Origin: Paraburkholderia sp. DHOC27
GTDB taxonomy: Bacteria > Pseudomonadota > Gammaproteobacteria > Burkholderiales > Burkholderiaceae
Direction: 5' to 3'
Length of the DNA: 64,000 nucleotides
Assembly (NCBI RefSeq): GCF_003429005.1
Contig: NZ_QVQV01000011.1
Location: forward strand, 124,184-188,183
Shown here: positions 34,901-44,123 of the stretch, one piece after another
Numbering within the stretch: the stretch's first letter is position 1
How the letters are laid out: every line of letters begins with the position of its first letter
Program-made: the position numbers and the translations under genes
The notes under the pieces: generated by a model
Told to the model about the DNA's origin: nothing
Database searches by the model: none
What the model saw: the letters and a program-made list of their open reading frames with translations, nothing else

Positions 34901-35485
34901 CACACACAGGAGCCTGTGACGGGCCAGCCTCGCCCAGGCTGAACGGGCGAGGTAATTTCAAACCGTTGGCCTTGACCGTAAACCCTTGTGCACGATGCTT
35001 CACATCGTAGACCAGGTGCCTTCGGCGCGTCATGGGCCGTATGTCACCTGCGCTATGGCACCCTTGTCGGCCGGATTGGTCGCACGTTTCGAAACGTGTC
35101 AGAGCGGGGTGATCGGGGCGCCTTGTGGCTAGCGCAGTCGAATCACCTGGACGCGCCCAATATCTCAGGTAGCCGGCATGGAGCGGCTACCGGGATTCGC
35201 GGGCTGACGTCAGAAGAGAGCGTGCACGAGGAAGATGACGGCCGCAATGACGATAGTGAGAGTGAGCAAGCCCTTAAGCATGATGGTTCAGTAGAGGGAT
35301 CGGAAACGTATTCGGGAGTGCAACGCTCGCCTTTGGCCGCTGCAGCGCTTCCCGCGTAGTGTACCGGTCCTGGAACAGGTTGGATGCCCGATCAGTTGTT
35401 GCCCGTGGGCGACAGGGGCATACAGAACAGAACCGGGGGCAGTTGTTGCACTGCAAGACGGAATTCGGTTAAGCTCTCGTGTAAC
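34901..35485. other. Intergenic region with hairpin and a small minus-strand frame
   Basis: About 580 bases. CCTCGCCC, nine bases, GGGCGAGG (about 34928-34952) can form a strong hairpin after the SatP gene, perhaps a transcript end. The 23-residue minus-strand frame at 35210 is listed separately. The last 40 bases are the riboswitch 12 promoter. Confidence 0.45.
35210..35281 (-). CDS. Possible 23-residue hydrophobic peptide
   Basis: The frame encodes MLKGLLTLTIVIAAVIFLVH followed by ALF: one Lys near the start and then a continuous membrane helix, as in small inner-membrane peptides (KdpF-like or toxin-like). No convincing ribosome-binding site precedes it. It could be a chance frame, but chance frames are rarely so uniformly hydrophobic. 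Confidence 0.35.
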   Translation of the reverse strand: MLKGLLTLTIVIAAVIFLVHALF

Positions 35486-35539
35486 GGAGATGGCATTCCT
35501 CCCATAACCGCCGGCAGCAGCCGGCTAATGATGCCTACG
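35486..35539 (+). promoter_or_regulatory. Fluoride riboswitch 12, upstream of citrate synthase
   Basis: GGAGATGGCATTCCTCC, AACCGCCGGC, GCCGGCTAATGATGCCTACGC. The promoter is TTGCAC (35446-35451), 18 bases, TAAGCT (35470-35475). CCTACGC can pair with GCGTAGG (35557-35563). An ATG follows three bases later but opens only a 33-residue frame. Confidence 0.96.
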
Positions 35540-36118
35540 CGTTCCTGGTCCGGGAAGCGTAGGCCTATGCTGCGCCATGTCCCGCCAGGTTTGAGTTCTT
35601 CAAACCGTCAGATCCCACCATGCAATGTTTCCGGGCTGCACTTCTTTGTCCGCGGTTGCACACGATAACGACAAGCCCGCCAGAATTTCCTTGCGGCAAG
35701 CTGTTTGTCGATCGCGCCGTCTACAGTCAGGCCGCCGCGACAAAAAATCATTTTCTGCAGGCCTCCGCGCGCATTGCGAAGCACCGCCGCGCTGGGCTAT
35801 CGGGCCGCGTTGCCTGGGTGCATCCGTCATCCGGCGCGCCCCATGCAACGTTTCGTAAAGCGACCCCATCCTTCCCCCGTCGCGTCTGTGGCAGGCGGTC
35901 AGCCCCGCACTCAATGACGGTCGGCTACGCGTCGTTGCAAATTCGGCTGCTCTCATCCGATGTCGCGACGCACTCCCGACAGGCAATCTCGCATCTGAAA
36001 TGCACGCAGTACGTTGCGCTGCATTAAACGATAGTACACCTATATAAATCAGTTGACGTCGTAAATGAAGATTGCCCCGGCGGCGATCTTTCGACGGCAA
36101 TCAAACGGAGTAAAGAGC
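35540..36118 (+). other. Long leader between riboswitch 12 and citrate synthase
   Basis: About 580 bases. The first 25 form the aptamer-competing hairpin. Longer frames (for example 35620-36027) have no ribosome-binding site or family. An AT-rich stretch at 36020-36065 could hold an extra promoter for the synthase. Confidence 0.4.
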
Positions 36119-37426
36119 ATGGACACGAAGAAAACGCTGACAGCAACCCTTCGCATCGCACAACGGGAACAGACGGTGGAACTCCCGGTACTGAGCGGAA
36201 CACAGGGTCCGGACGTGGTCGATATACGGAAGCTGTATGCCCAGACGGGCATGTTTACGTACGACCCGGGCTTCATGTCGACCGCGGCGTGCAATTCGGC
36301 AATTACCTACATTGATGGCGACAAGGGCGAGCTGCTGTACCGCGGCTACGCGATCGACAACCTCGCGCAGAACGCGGATTTCATGGAAACCTGTTATCTG
36401 TTGCTAAAGGGCGAATTGCCGACCGGTGCCCAGAAGGCCGAGTTTGTGAACATCATCACCCAGCACACGATGGTGCACGAACAGATGCATTTTTTCTTTC
36501 GTGGGTTTCGCCGCGACGCGCATCCGATGGCGATCCTCGTCGCCGCAGTGGGAGCCCTGTCAGCGTTCTACCACGATTCTCTTGACATCAACAATCCGCT
36601 GCATCGTGAGATATCCGCGACACGGATGATCGCGAAGCTGCCAACGCTGGTCGCCATGGCGTACAAGTACACGATCGGCCAGCCGTTTGTGTACCCGAAG
36701 AACGACCTGTCGTACAGCGCGAACTTCATGCACATGATGTTCGCGAATCCGTGTGAGGAGTACAAGGTCAACGACGTGCTGGTGCGCGCGCTCGACCGCA
36801 TCCTCATCCTGCATGCAGACCACGAGCAGAACGCGTCGACTTCGACCGTGCGTCTCGCCGGTTCGTCGGGCGCGAACCCGTTCGCATGTATTGCCGCGGG
36901 CATCGCGTGTCTGTGGGGCCCGGCGCATGGTGGGGCGAACGAAGCCGCGCTGAATATGCTCGAGCAGATCGGTTCCGTTGACAACATTCCCGAGTTCATC
37001 AGGCAGGTGAAGGACAAGGACTCACATGTGAAGCTGATGGGCTTCGGTCATCGCGTGTACAAGAACTACGATCCGCGCGCAAAGCTGATGCGCGAAACGT
37101 GCCATGAGGTGCTAGAAGAACTTGGCCTGCATGACGACCCCCTGTTCAAGCTCGCGATGGCGCTCGAAAAGATTGCGCTGGAAGACGACTACTTCGTGTC
37201 GCGCAAGCTGTACCCGAACGTCGACTTCTACTCGGGCATTGTGCAACGCGCACTGGGTATTCCGACGTCGATGTTCACCTGCATTTTCTCGATGGCGCGC
37301 ACGGTGGGATGGGTTGCGCAGTGGAACGAGATGATCGCGGATCCGGAGCAGAAAATCGGGCGGCCGCGGCAGTTATACATTGGCGAAACGCAACGTGACG
37401 CGCTCCCTCTTCTGCAGCGCTCCTGA
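36119..37426 (+). CDS. gltA: Citrate synthase
   Basis: A 435-residue type II citrate synthase, normal length, condensing acetyl-CoA and oxaloacetate. Catalytic residues are His in ILHADHEQNAST (near residue 240), His in GPAHGGANEA (near 280) and Asp in NVDFYSGIV (near 367). GGAG nine bases before 36119 supports the start. Control by riboswitch 12 is likely but with a long leader. Citrate synthase also makes fluorocitrate from fluoroacetyl-CoA, so an added copy is not obviously protective; flux restoration is an alternative reason. Confidence 0.95.
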   Translation: MDTKKTLTATLRIAQREQTVELPVLSGTQGPDVVDIRKLYAQTGMFTYDPGFMSTAACNSAITYIDGDKGELLYRGYAIDNLAQNADFMETCYLLLKGELPTGAQKAEFVNIITQHTMVHEQMHFFFRGFRRDAHPMAILVAAVGALSAFYHDSLDINNPLHREISATRMIAKLPTLVAMAYKYTIGQPFVYPKNDLSYSANFMHMMFANPCEEYKVNDVLVRALDRILILHADHEQNASTSTVRLAGSSGANPFACIAAGIACLWGPAHGGANEAALNMLEQIGSVDNIPEFIRQVKDKDSHVKLMGFGHRVYKNYDPRAKLMRETCHEVLEELGLHDDPLFKLAMALEKIALEDDYFVSRKLYPNVDFYSGIVQRALGIPTSMFTCIFSMARTVGWVAQWNEMIADPEQKIGRPRQLYIGETQRDALPLLQRS

Positions 37427-37580
37427 CAGGACTCAACTTCAATCGTGACGGCGCGCCACTTTTATAGCCGGGAATGCACGCTGCTTCGGTGGAAAGCCCA
37501 TTGCGCATGCGAAATGGCGCGGCGCAGTTCGAGAGGTTGTGTCCAGCACGGGTCGAAGAGTGGTCAGACATTGGAAAGAC

Positions 37581-37994
37581 ATGAACAACGAAGCCGTGGA
37601 AACGCCGGCCCAGCCGACCAGTCCATGCCGCTGGACGCATGTGCGTGGCGCATCGGACGAGCTCACATTGGACCAGGTCACATCGCGCCCAGAACGGTGT
37701 CCGGTGGCACGCGGGCAGCAGGAACATGGAGCTCCGATAGTCCGTGTGATCGAGTGGGTCGACGCGGATACGGTGATCCTGTCGTGGAGCGATGCGCTCT
37801 GCGGACACTATGGCGAGCAGACATGGAAAAAAACCCGCACGAAGCGGGCGGGTCGATGCGCGGTGAGTGGCAGATGGATCGTACGGGGGGAGGCCGTTTA
37901 TCGACCTCGGGCGCGTCCCCGGCCACGCAATGCCGATGCCATGATAACCGCCGGGGTTCTCGCCATTTTAGTGCGAGGCCAGATCGCTGCGTAG
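37581..37994 (+). CDS. DUF3331 domain protein
   Basis: A 137-residue protein with the Burkholderia-type DUF3331 pattern: IVRVIEWVDADTVILSWSDA, then a basic Cys-containing part TRTKRAGRCAVSGRWIVRGE, AVYRPRARPRPRNADAMI and a hydrophobic end. Function unknown. A GGAAAGAC sequence precedes the ATG at 37581; the frame is open upstream. It follows citrate synthase by 154 bases on the same strand and may be read from the same transcript. Confidence 0.78.
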   Translation: MNNEAVETPAQPTSPCRWTHVRGASDELTLDQVTSRPERCPVARGQQEHGAPIVRVIEWVDADTVILSWSDALCGHYGEQTWKKTRTKRAGRCAVSGRWIVRGEAVYRPRARPRPRNADAMITAGVLAILVRGQIAA

Positions 37995-38396
37995 GCGTGG
38001 CCAATTGCCGAAGCGGGGCCGGTCTCGTCAGATTCGTCGGATCCTCATGAGGGTGATGACTGATTCTGGGCTTCGATTTGCGATGCGGCCGACGGCGATC
38101 GCAGTCAGCCGTCCACGTGGTCCTGACGCGCTTGGCCCGTGCCAGTGCGGGCGGTGTCACGCTGTGTGCCGTATGGGCGTCCCGCGTGTGCGCAGGCGCG
38201 TTAAGTGTCGGCCGACCCGCCACCTAGCACGGCGTGGTCAGGATAGATCTCGCCACGGGAGCTGCGGCTCGCGGCGACGCCTATCTCCGGCGGGTCCTGA
38301 TTCCAGCATTAATGCCCCGAAGAAATTCAGGCCTCCAGTGTTCGTGCAACGTAATTTTTCGCGTCCCATCTTTATGGATGGGCGGGGTATTTTTTA
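37995..38396. other. Intergenic region, nothing seen
   Basis: About 400 bases before the fusion gene. Frames here have no family resemblance. No fluoride aptamer was found. Confidence 0.4.
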
Positions 38397-40766
38397 ATGG
38401 CAGAAGCGACAGAAGCAAAGATTGATTTCGTCCTTGTGGGCGGTGGACTCGCTAGCGCGAGGGCAGCGGAGACATTGCGTCGTGAAGGTGCAACGGGTTC
38501 GATCATGATCCTGTCAGCCGAGCAAACGCTGCCCTATCACAGACCGGCCCTTTCCAAACGGTATCTGCTTGGGCAGGCCGATGAGTCCCAGATTCTGGTC
38601 CATCCACAGCGGTACTACGATGAACAGGAGATCGATGTCAGGCTCGGTACCCGGGCTGCTTCGATTGATACTGCGTCGCAGGTCGTGCGAACCGCCAGCG
38701 GCTTGCGGATCCGCTATGAAAAGCTCCTGCTTGCAACAGGGGCGGCCCCGCGACGGTTGGTCGTTCCTGGCGCTTCGTTGCCCGGTATCCACGCCTTGAG
38801 ATGCCGATCCGATTGCGACGCGATCCGGGCTGCAGCCTCAAAGGCAAAGCGGGCAGTCGTTGTCGGTGGCAGTTTCCTCGGAATGGAGGTGGCCATTTCA
38901 TTGCTCGAACTCGGCCTTGAGGTGACGATCATCGAGGCGAGCGGCAGGGTGATGCGCCATCTGGAGTCGACGACACTTTCAGCCTTTTTCCTGGAGTATG
39001 CCCAGCAGCGAGGTGCCCGGGTCATGGTGGATGACCCCGTAGTGTCATTTTCGGGGCAACGGAGGGTCTCAGAAGTGCAGACCGCCAGCGGTCTGCGCAT
39101 CCGGTGCGAGATGGTTGTCGTCAGCACGGGCGTGGAAGCAGACACGCGGTTCCTGGAAGGAAGCGGTATCGCACTGGAAGAGGGCAGAATTACGGTTGAT
39201 GAGCAATTGCGGACCAACGTGCCCAATGTTTTCGCCGCAGGCGACGTGACCACCTTCTACGATCCGGTATTCTTGCGCCGACGTCACATTGAGCACTGGG
39301 ACAACGCTGTGAAACAAGGCCGTTTGGCCGCGGAGAACATGCTCGAACGCAGGGTGCGGTACGACCAGGTCTCGTACTTCTTCTGTGAGGTCGGCGATAT
39401 TGCCTTTAACGTGCTTGGCGCACCCGAAGACGGCAAGGAATACGTGAGCCGCGGATCGCTCAGGGAGCGTTCGTTCGCGCTTTTCTATCTCGAAGACAAC
39501 ATCCCTCGTGCACTCTTCTCGCTGGGCCGCAGCGCCGGCGAAACCCGACTGGCGGAAGAACTGATCCAGTACCGGACGAATCTGCGCGGACAGAAGCGGA
39601 ATCTGGAAAATCCGGACTTCGCGCTCGACCTGCTCCCGCCGCAGACGGTGTTGATCCTGCAGGGGGGAGGGGCGCTCGGCGCGTTCGAGTGTGGCGTTGT
39701 CAAGGCGCTTGAAGAGGACGGTGTGTTTCCGGACATTGTCGCGGGAATTTCGATCGGTGCCCTGAATGGTGCCATTGTCGCCAGCAATCCGAGGAATGCT
39801 GCTGGTGCGCTGGAAGCGTTCTGGTCGGAACTCGAGGTCCGGACTTCGCCGTTCCTTCCGGAGCACCTGAGGCGCACCGTAACGGCGATGCAGATCCTGC
39901 AGTTTGGCGTGCCGAAGTTTTTCACGCCGCGATGGTTGTCGGCCCCGGGTGCTCCCTGGACTCCACCATGGAACTGGATCAGTTTCTACGACACGTCGCC
40001 GATGAAGGAACTCATCTCCCGGTATGTGGATTTTCCCGCGCTGCGGGAGAGTCCGGTACGCCTGCTCGTTGGCGCGGTCAACGTGCTGACTGCCGAGCTT
40101 GAAATATTCGACAGCTATGTCGATGAACTCACTGCTGATCACATTCTGGCGAGCGGCAGCCTGCCGCCAGGGTTTGCGTGGACGTTCGTCGACGGCAAGC
40201 CATACTGGGACGGCGGAACGGTGAGCAATTCGCCGCTTGACCTTGTGATTGACCGGTGCGGTCCGGATGGAAAACGTGCATTCATTGTGGATCTTTACTC
40301 GGGCCAGAAGCCCTTGCCGACGAACATGATGGAGATCATGGCCAGGCGCGATGAGATCGTGTATTCCGAACGCGTGCGCAGCGACCTGCGTGTGCGCGAA
40401 TTGACCGATGCGTATCGCGGCCTGATCGACACGATCCTGCACGAACTCGAGCCGACCGCGCGCGAGCGCATCAGGCACCGTCCGCGCTACATCCAGTTGA
40501 TGGGCGATGGCGCACCAATGGAGGTGACACGCTTCGTGCGCAAAGGGCAGGCCGGCGAACCCTCCTCACGGGACTATGACTTTTCGGATGTTGCTATCCG
40601 CGCCAATCAGGCTGAGGGCTACGCGTTGGTAAAACATGCACTTGCATCATCGAAACGTCCTTCTGCGGGCGCATCCGGACGCACGCGGCCGGATGCGCCA
40701 CGCGAGCCTGGGGATTCGTCCGATAGCGTCGCGGGGGGCTGCCAGATCGCCCCCTCCGGCGCGTAG
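38397..40766 (+). CDS. FAD-dependent oxidoreductase fused to a patatin-like phospholipase
   Basis: A 789-residue two-part protein. Residues about 1-405 form a ferredoxin/rubredoxin-reductase-like flavoprotein: FAD motif DFVLVGGGLASARAAE at the start, LATGAAPRRL near 118, NAD(P) motif VVVGGSFLGMEVA near 163, and VFAAGDVTTF near 276. Residues about 415-720 form a patatin-like lipid hydrolase: glycine oxyanion block LILQGGGALGAFECGVV near 418, nucleophile GISIGALNGA near 450 and DGGTVSNSPL near 605 for the Ser-Asp dyad. A low-complexity tail follows. The natural fusion suggests coupled redox and lipid chemistry, possibly in membrane or polyhydroxyalkanoate turnover; a phasin gene follows. Confidence 0.9.
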   Translation: MAEATEAKIDFVLVGGGLASARAAETLRREGATGSIMILSAEQTLPYHRPALSKRYLLGQADESQILVHPQRYYDEQEIDVRLGTRAASIDTASQVVRTASGLRIRYEKLLLATGAAPRRLVVPGASLPGIHALRCRSDCDAIRAAASKAKRAVVVGGSFLGMEVAISLLELGLEVTIIEASGRVMRHLESTTLSAFFLEYAQQRGARVMVDDPVVSFSGQRRVSEVQTASGLRIRCEMVVVSTGVEADTRFLEGSGIALEEGRITVDEQLRTNVPNVFAAGDVTTFYDPVFLRRRHIEHWDNAVKQGRLAAENMLERRVRYDQVSYFFCEVGDIAFNVLGAPEDGKEYVSRGSLRERSFALFYLEDNIPRALFSLGRSAGETRLAEELIQYRTNLRGQKRNLENPDFALDLLPPQTVLILQGGGALGAFECGVVKALEEDGVFPDIVAGISIGALNGAIVASNPRNAAGALEAFWSELEVRTSPFLPEHLRRTVTAMQILQFGVPKFFTPRWLSAPGAPWTPPWNWISFYDTSPMKELISRYVDFPALRESPVRLLVGAVNVLTAELEIFDSYVDELTADHILASGSLPPGFAWTFVDGKPYWDGGTVSNSPLDLVIDRCGPDGKRAFIVDLYSGQKPLPTNMMEIMARRDEIVYSERVRSDLRVRELTDAYRGLIDTILHELEPTARERIRHRPRYIQLMGDGAPMEVTRFVRKGQAGEPSSRDYDFSDVAIRANQAEGYALVKHALASSKRPSAGASGRTRPDAPREPGDSSDSVAGGCQIAPSGA

Positions 40767-40928
40767 AAGTTGCAGGATCACATCGGTTGGAAATGGCCCG
40801 TGGACCGGTGTCGCGCGTGCCTGCCCACAGGAACAACCCGGGCGAGGTCAACCGGTCTCGTCCATTTGCGGGCATCAAACATCCTGAACTGGATCATCAG
40901 GAAGGTAATTATCAATTCGGAGACTTAA

Positions 40929-41384
40929 ATGGGTGAAGGAAGAATCAACGCTGCTCTTGAACTCTACAATGCGAACACGTTACTTTTCCAGCGCGTCAGC
41001 GAGCTGCTTCAGCACAGCAACCAACAGTGGGTCCGGGAAAGCCGGAAGGCCATTGCGGACAGCGGCAGGGAATCCGAGGCACAACTGCGCGAGCTGCTGG
41101 ACGCCCGGGATTTTCCCGCGCTCATCACTTTGCAGACGAATATCGTCCGCCAGCACTGGCAGCGACACGAGAACACTATTCAGGACGCACTGCGACGCAG
41201 CGCTGTTGACCCGGACGTTCTCTTATCCGGCCTCACAGACGCGTTTCGTGAATGGCAGCAAAGCGTGGAAAGCGCCGCAGCGCATCTGGCAAACCGATCG
41301 GTGAACGGCCCATGGATGGAGTATCTCAATCTGACTACCCGGTTCTGGACTCAGGGAGACAACAAGCCGGCGAGTCCGGCTTGA
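40929..41384 (+). CDS. Phasin-family protein
   Basis: A 151-residue, almost fully helical protein. It has the phasin pattern near the start (ALELYNANTLLFQRVSELLQ) and amphipathic helices without Cys. Phasins coat polyhydroxyalkanoate granules. A CGGAGACT site precedes ATG. It lies 162 bases after the patatin fusion on the same strand; patatin-type enzymes can act on lipid or polyester surfaces, so the pairing may be functional. This link is inferred. Confidence 0.78.
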   Translation: MGEGRINAALELYNANTLLFQRVSELLQHSNQQWVRESRKAIADSGRESEAQLRELLDARDFPALITLQTNIVRQHWQRHENTIQDALRRSAVDPDVLLSGLTDAFREWQQSVESAAAHLANRSVNGPWMEYLNLTTRFWTQGDNKPASPA

Positions 41385-41630
41385 GCAGGCCGGTTGACAG
41401 TCGTTACCGGCAACGGGGCTTGTGGCGAACAAGGGGCCCGTCCCAGGCCGGCTTGCCATTCTCCGACTCCCTCGGATACTTTGTCAGGAAGGTGAGGGAT
41501 CAGGTGAGTTGGCCAGTTGAAGGCTGTGCTGGCGAAGCAGCAGACCCGAGCCGGAGCAGCCCGGCAACCGTTTCGAACCGCAGCATCGCGCCCTTGCGCG
41601 GTGCAGGCTCGCGCAGTATGCTGGGAACCG

Positions 41631-41681
41631 GGAGATGGCATTCTCCTTAAACGCCGGGCTCTCCGGCTAATGATGCCTACC
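41631..41681 (+). promoter_or_regulatory. Fluoride riboswitch 13
   Basis: GGAGATGGCATTCTCC, AAACGCCGGG, CCGGCTAATGATGCCTAC. The promoter is TTGCGC (41594-41599), 17 bases, TATGCT (41617-41622). CCTAC can pair with GTAGG at about 41713-41717, the ribosome-binding site of the following leader ORF. Confidence 0.96.
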
Positions 41682-41723
41682 GTTGTGCGCACCAGGCGCT
41701 CCACTGACAACAGTAGGTGTTCG

Positions 41724-41939
41724 ATGACTTCTCAGGGCTTACCTCGGCTTGCCAGGCTTCGCCGGAAAACACCGTTCAAACTCGTCTTCGAGCGAACGTC
41801 ACAACGATTGGCACGGCACACCATTTCGATTTCCTCCCAGCCCGAGCACGGCGGCGTCGGTGGGCTGTGTCCACCCGGCCGGCGCCATATCCAGTCTATC
41901 CGCCGCGGTTTCATGGCGGCATCCTGTCCTGAAACTTGA
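41724..41939 (+). CDS. Putative leader ORF after riboswitch 13
   Basis: A 71-residue basic frame (MTSQGLPRLARLRRKTPFKL...). AGGTG lies four bases before ATG. It stops nine bases before the start of the next gene (41949), close enough for translational coupling. No family is recognised. Confidence 0.42.
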   Translation: MTSQGLPRLARLRRKTPFKLVFERTSQRLARHTISISSQPEHGGVGGLCPPGRRHIQSIRRGFMAASCPET

Positions 41940-41948
41940 GGTCACATC

Positions 41949-42200
41949 ATGAAAACGAACATACCGAAGATGTCCAGGAAGCCGGTTACCCCTGTGGAAG
42001 AACGAAGTCGGGCGGGGGCTCCCACCGAAAAGGAGGTTGACGAAGCAATTGACGAGTCCTTTCCTGCCAGCGATCCTCCCTCTTTGGGCGGATCTACGCG
42101 AATAGAAAGCGGCAATGACCAGAAGAGGCACAGGGCGCCTGCCAAGAAACCTCGCGAGCCAGCGGCTACTCCTTCGCCATCGAAGTCTCACGGCTCGTGA
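41949..42200 (+). CDS. Small protein with a DEAIDESFPASDPPS motif
   Basis: An 83-residue, probably disordered protein with basic ends and an acidic middle. The central DEAIDESFPASDPPS segment recurs in many short proteins of Burkholderia and other proteobacteria, whose role is unknown. It follows leader ORF 13 by nine bases. No ribosome-binding site better than GAGG about ten bases upstream. It would be induced by fluoride through riboswitch 13. Confidence 0.65.
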   Translation: MKTNIPKMSRKPVTPVEERSRAGAPTEKEVDEAIDESFPASDPPSLGGSTRIESGNDQKRHRAPAKKPREPAATPSPSKSHGS

Positions 42201-42669
42201 ATGGATGAACGCCTGGCTTGCTCAAGGAAGCTCAGCATAGGAGCCACGCGGGACAACCGGTCCGGCACGTTGCGGGTGGATAGTCGCACGAAACCTGCTG
42301 ATGTCGGCGGCGAGTTTGCGGAGCGAACCGCGTTCTGTTTAAACGGTCCCGGGGGAAGTTTGGGTATAGCGACAGACCCGGTCGTAGATATTTTCTGACG
42401 CAACGGGAGCGTGTGAAACCATCGTTCTTGAGAAGTATTGCTGTCGAACAGACACAGAGCCTTGCAGCGTTGTGCCCTGTGATTCGGGGCGCGTTTGGTC
42501 GGCCCGATATCGCACAGCACGAATTGGAGATCGGCGCTCCGATGGCTGCCAATGCTGCTTTCGCATAGGGCGCGCCTGGTATGCCCGCAATCACTGCGCA
42601 GACGGATGAGCGGCACCATGTCTTTCGAAGTGACCCGGAAGCCGCTGCGAGCAGCAGGCGTGGGAACCC
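42201..42669. other. Intergenic region, nothing seen
   Basis: About 470 bases between the convergent small-protein gene and the Nudix gene. Short frames only; no clear hairpin terminator. Confidence 0.4.
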
Positions 42670-43287
42670 TTATTTGTCTGGGGCTGACGATTGCTGCGTC
42701 CGGAGATTGCTTTCGGTAGACGGGCGTATCTCGATGTCAAGCGACCCATCGATCTCCATCATGTGAACCCGAAAGTTCTGGGACCTGATTCTGCCGCTGG
42801 AGCGATCCTGAACAAAGCGTCGAAGGGTTTGCGTCACTGCCGGAAATGCGATCGCCTCCCATGGAATGTCTCCCTCTTCGAATAGGCGCACCTCAAGGCT
42901 TTCACTGCCTCGTGCGATTTCAGGGCCGCGCATCCCAGCAATGAAGAAGAGATACACATGGTGTATCTGCCGTACCTCGGCGATCGCATATAGTTCGCCA
43001 ACCGACACCAGCGCGCCTGCTTCCTCGAGTGTTTCCCTGACGGCGCCCTCGCGGGTCGTTTCCCCTTCCTCAAGAAAGCCGGACGGCAATGTCCATAATC
43101 CGTACCCCGGTTCTATTGCGCGCCGGCACATCAGGATCCTGTCGTCCCAGGTGGGTATTGTTCCCACGACATTGCGCGGGTTCGTATAGTGAACTGTGCC
43201 GCAATGGCTGCACACATGGCGTAGGCGACTGTCGCCATCCGGTGTTTTTAAAACCACGTTATGTCCACAGCTTGAGCAGAACTTCAT
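42670..43287 (-). CDS. Nudix hydrolase with zinc ribbon (NADH pyrophosphatase-like)
   Basis: A 205-residue protein. The N-terminal zinc ribbon has CSSC (residues 4-7) and CSHC (near 25), followed by HYTNPRNVVG. The Nudix box is GFLEEGETTREGAVRETLEE (near 70) with AGA next, matching the GX5EX7REUXEEXGU pattern. Such enzymes cleave NADH or other nucleoside diphosphates using magnesium. The start at 43287 begins the zinc ribbon; a longer frame starts 43323. Riboswitch 14 lies 330 bases upstream on the same strand. Confidence 0.88.
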   Translation of the reverse strand: MKFCSSCGHNVVLKTPDGDSRLRHVCSHCGTVHYTNPRNVVGTIPTWDDRILMCRRAIEPGYGLWTLPSGFLEEGETTREGAVRETLEEAGALVSVGELYAIAEVRQIHHVYLFFIAGMRGPEIARGSESLEVRLFEEGDIPWEAIAFPAVTQTLRRFVQDRSSGRIRSQNFRVHMMEIDGSLDIEIRPSTESNLRTQQSSAPDK

Positions 43288-43618
43288 AACCCTGTTTCCC
43301 GGTATGGGATAGCAAGACGTCACTAACGCGCTACCGGCTTTGAGCTAACCCCGATCGCCGCTTGCCATGTCGCTGTCTTGCTACCGATACGGCGCAGCGC
43401 GGGTGGACGATAACTCCATCGTCGCATACCGGCTCGCCTTGCTGATCGGATCGCTGACAGCTAACGACGCCCCACGATAAGGCAGATGTCCTCCGGCAGA
43501 CGGAGCACAACGGTCTATCGACGCGCGACAGGGAGCCCGCTATCGGAACGTCTCCGGTAGGGCAGCGGCTTCGTGTCTGGACAAACGGGACGGGCGAGCC
43601 AACAGCGCCTTCACAGGC

Positions 43619-43667
43619 TTGCAGGCATTATCAGCCTCGTGGGCGGTTGACGGAGAATGCCATCTCC
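43619..43667 (-). promoter_or_regulatory. Fluoride riboswitch 14, upstream of Nudix gene
   Basis: Minus strand: GGAGATGGCATTCTCC, AACCGCC, GGCTGATAATGCCTGC. GATAATGCC instead of GATGATGCC is the only copy with that change. The promoter is TTGCGA (43699-43704), 17 bases, TAAAAT (43676-43681). Confidence 0.93.
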
Positions 43668-43892
43668 ACTTCGCGATTTTAGGCGCCCCGGCTTCGAGTC
43701 GCAATGTGGAACAGAGGAAAAAACGACTCGGACACAAAGCCTAGAGGTGGTGCTGGACGCGCGTCCCGGTCTCGACCTGTCACGGCATTCGCAGTTCAGG
43801 CCGAAAGCTGCTGCGTTGCATGAAACATTCGGGACCTCGTGAGAGCTTTCATTTCGCGAAAGCTACCAGTTTCGTTACGTGCAGGGCTTGTT

Positions 43893-44123
43893 CTAGACGA
43901 CACGTGCGTAGGACCGGATAAATGTTCTCAACATTTCATCTATTGTCGTGTCGAGCAGGTTCGTTGTGTCGGGTTTCTCAGCAAGCGTCGCAAGCGCGTC
44001 ACCGACGGTGACGCGCGTTAGCTCGAGATTTCCTTCTTTCACGGTGAGCAGTCCATCGAGCTCTAGCGTTGCCGAGAAATGACGCGTGCCGACCGTTTCA
44101 AAGACTTCCATGTTTCCCTTCAT
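43893..44123 (-). CDS. Small hypothetical protein, 76 residues
   Basis: The protein begins MKGNMEVFETVGTRHFSATL and continues ELDGLLTVKEGNLELTRVTV, a beta-strand-rich start with a helical acidic end. I do not recognise it. GGAGAAGG seven bases before ATG gives a convincing start at 44123. It diverges from the universal stress gene at 44550. No fluoride aptamer precedes it. Confidence 0.65.
   Translation of the reverse strand: MKGNMEVFETVGTRHFSATLELDGLLTVKEGNLELTRVTVGDALATLAEKPDTTNLLDTTIDEMLRTFIRSYARVV

Noticed and set aside
39069..40478. 469-residue minus-strand frame opposite the oxidoreductase-patatin fusion
   Set aside because: Antisense shadow; the plus-strand protein has complete catalytic motifs.
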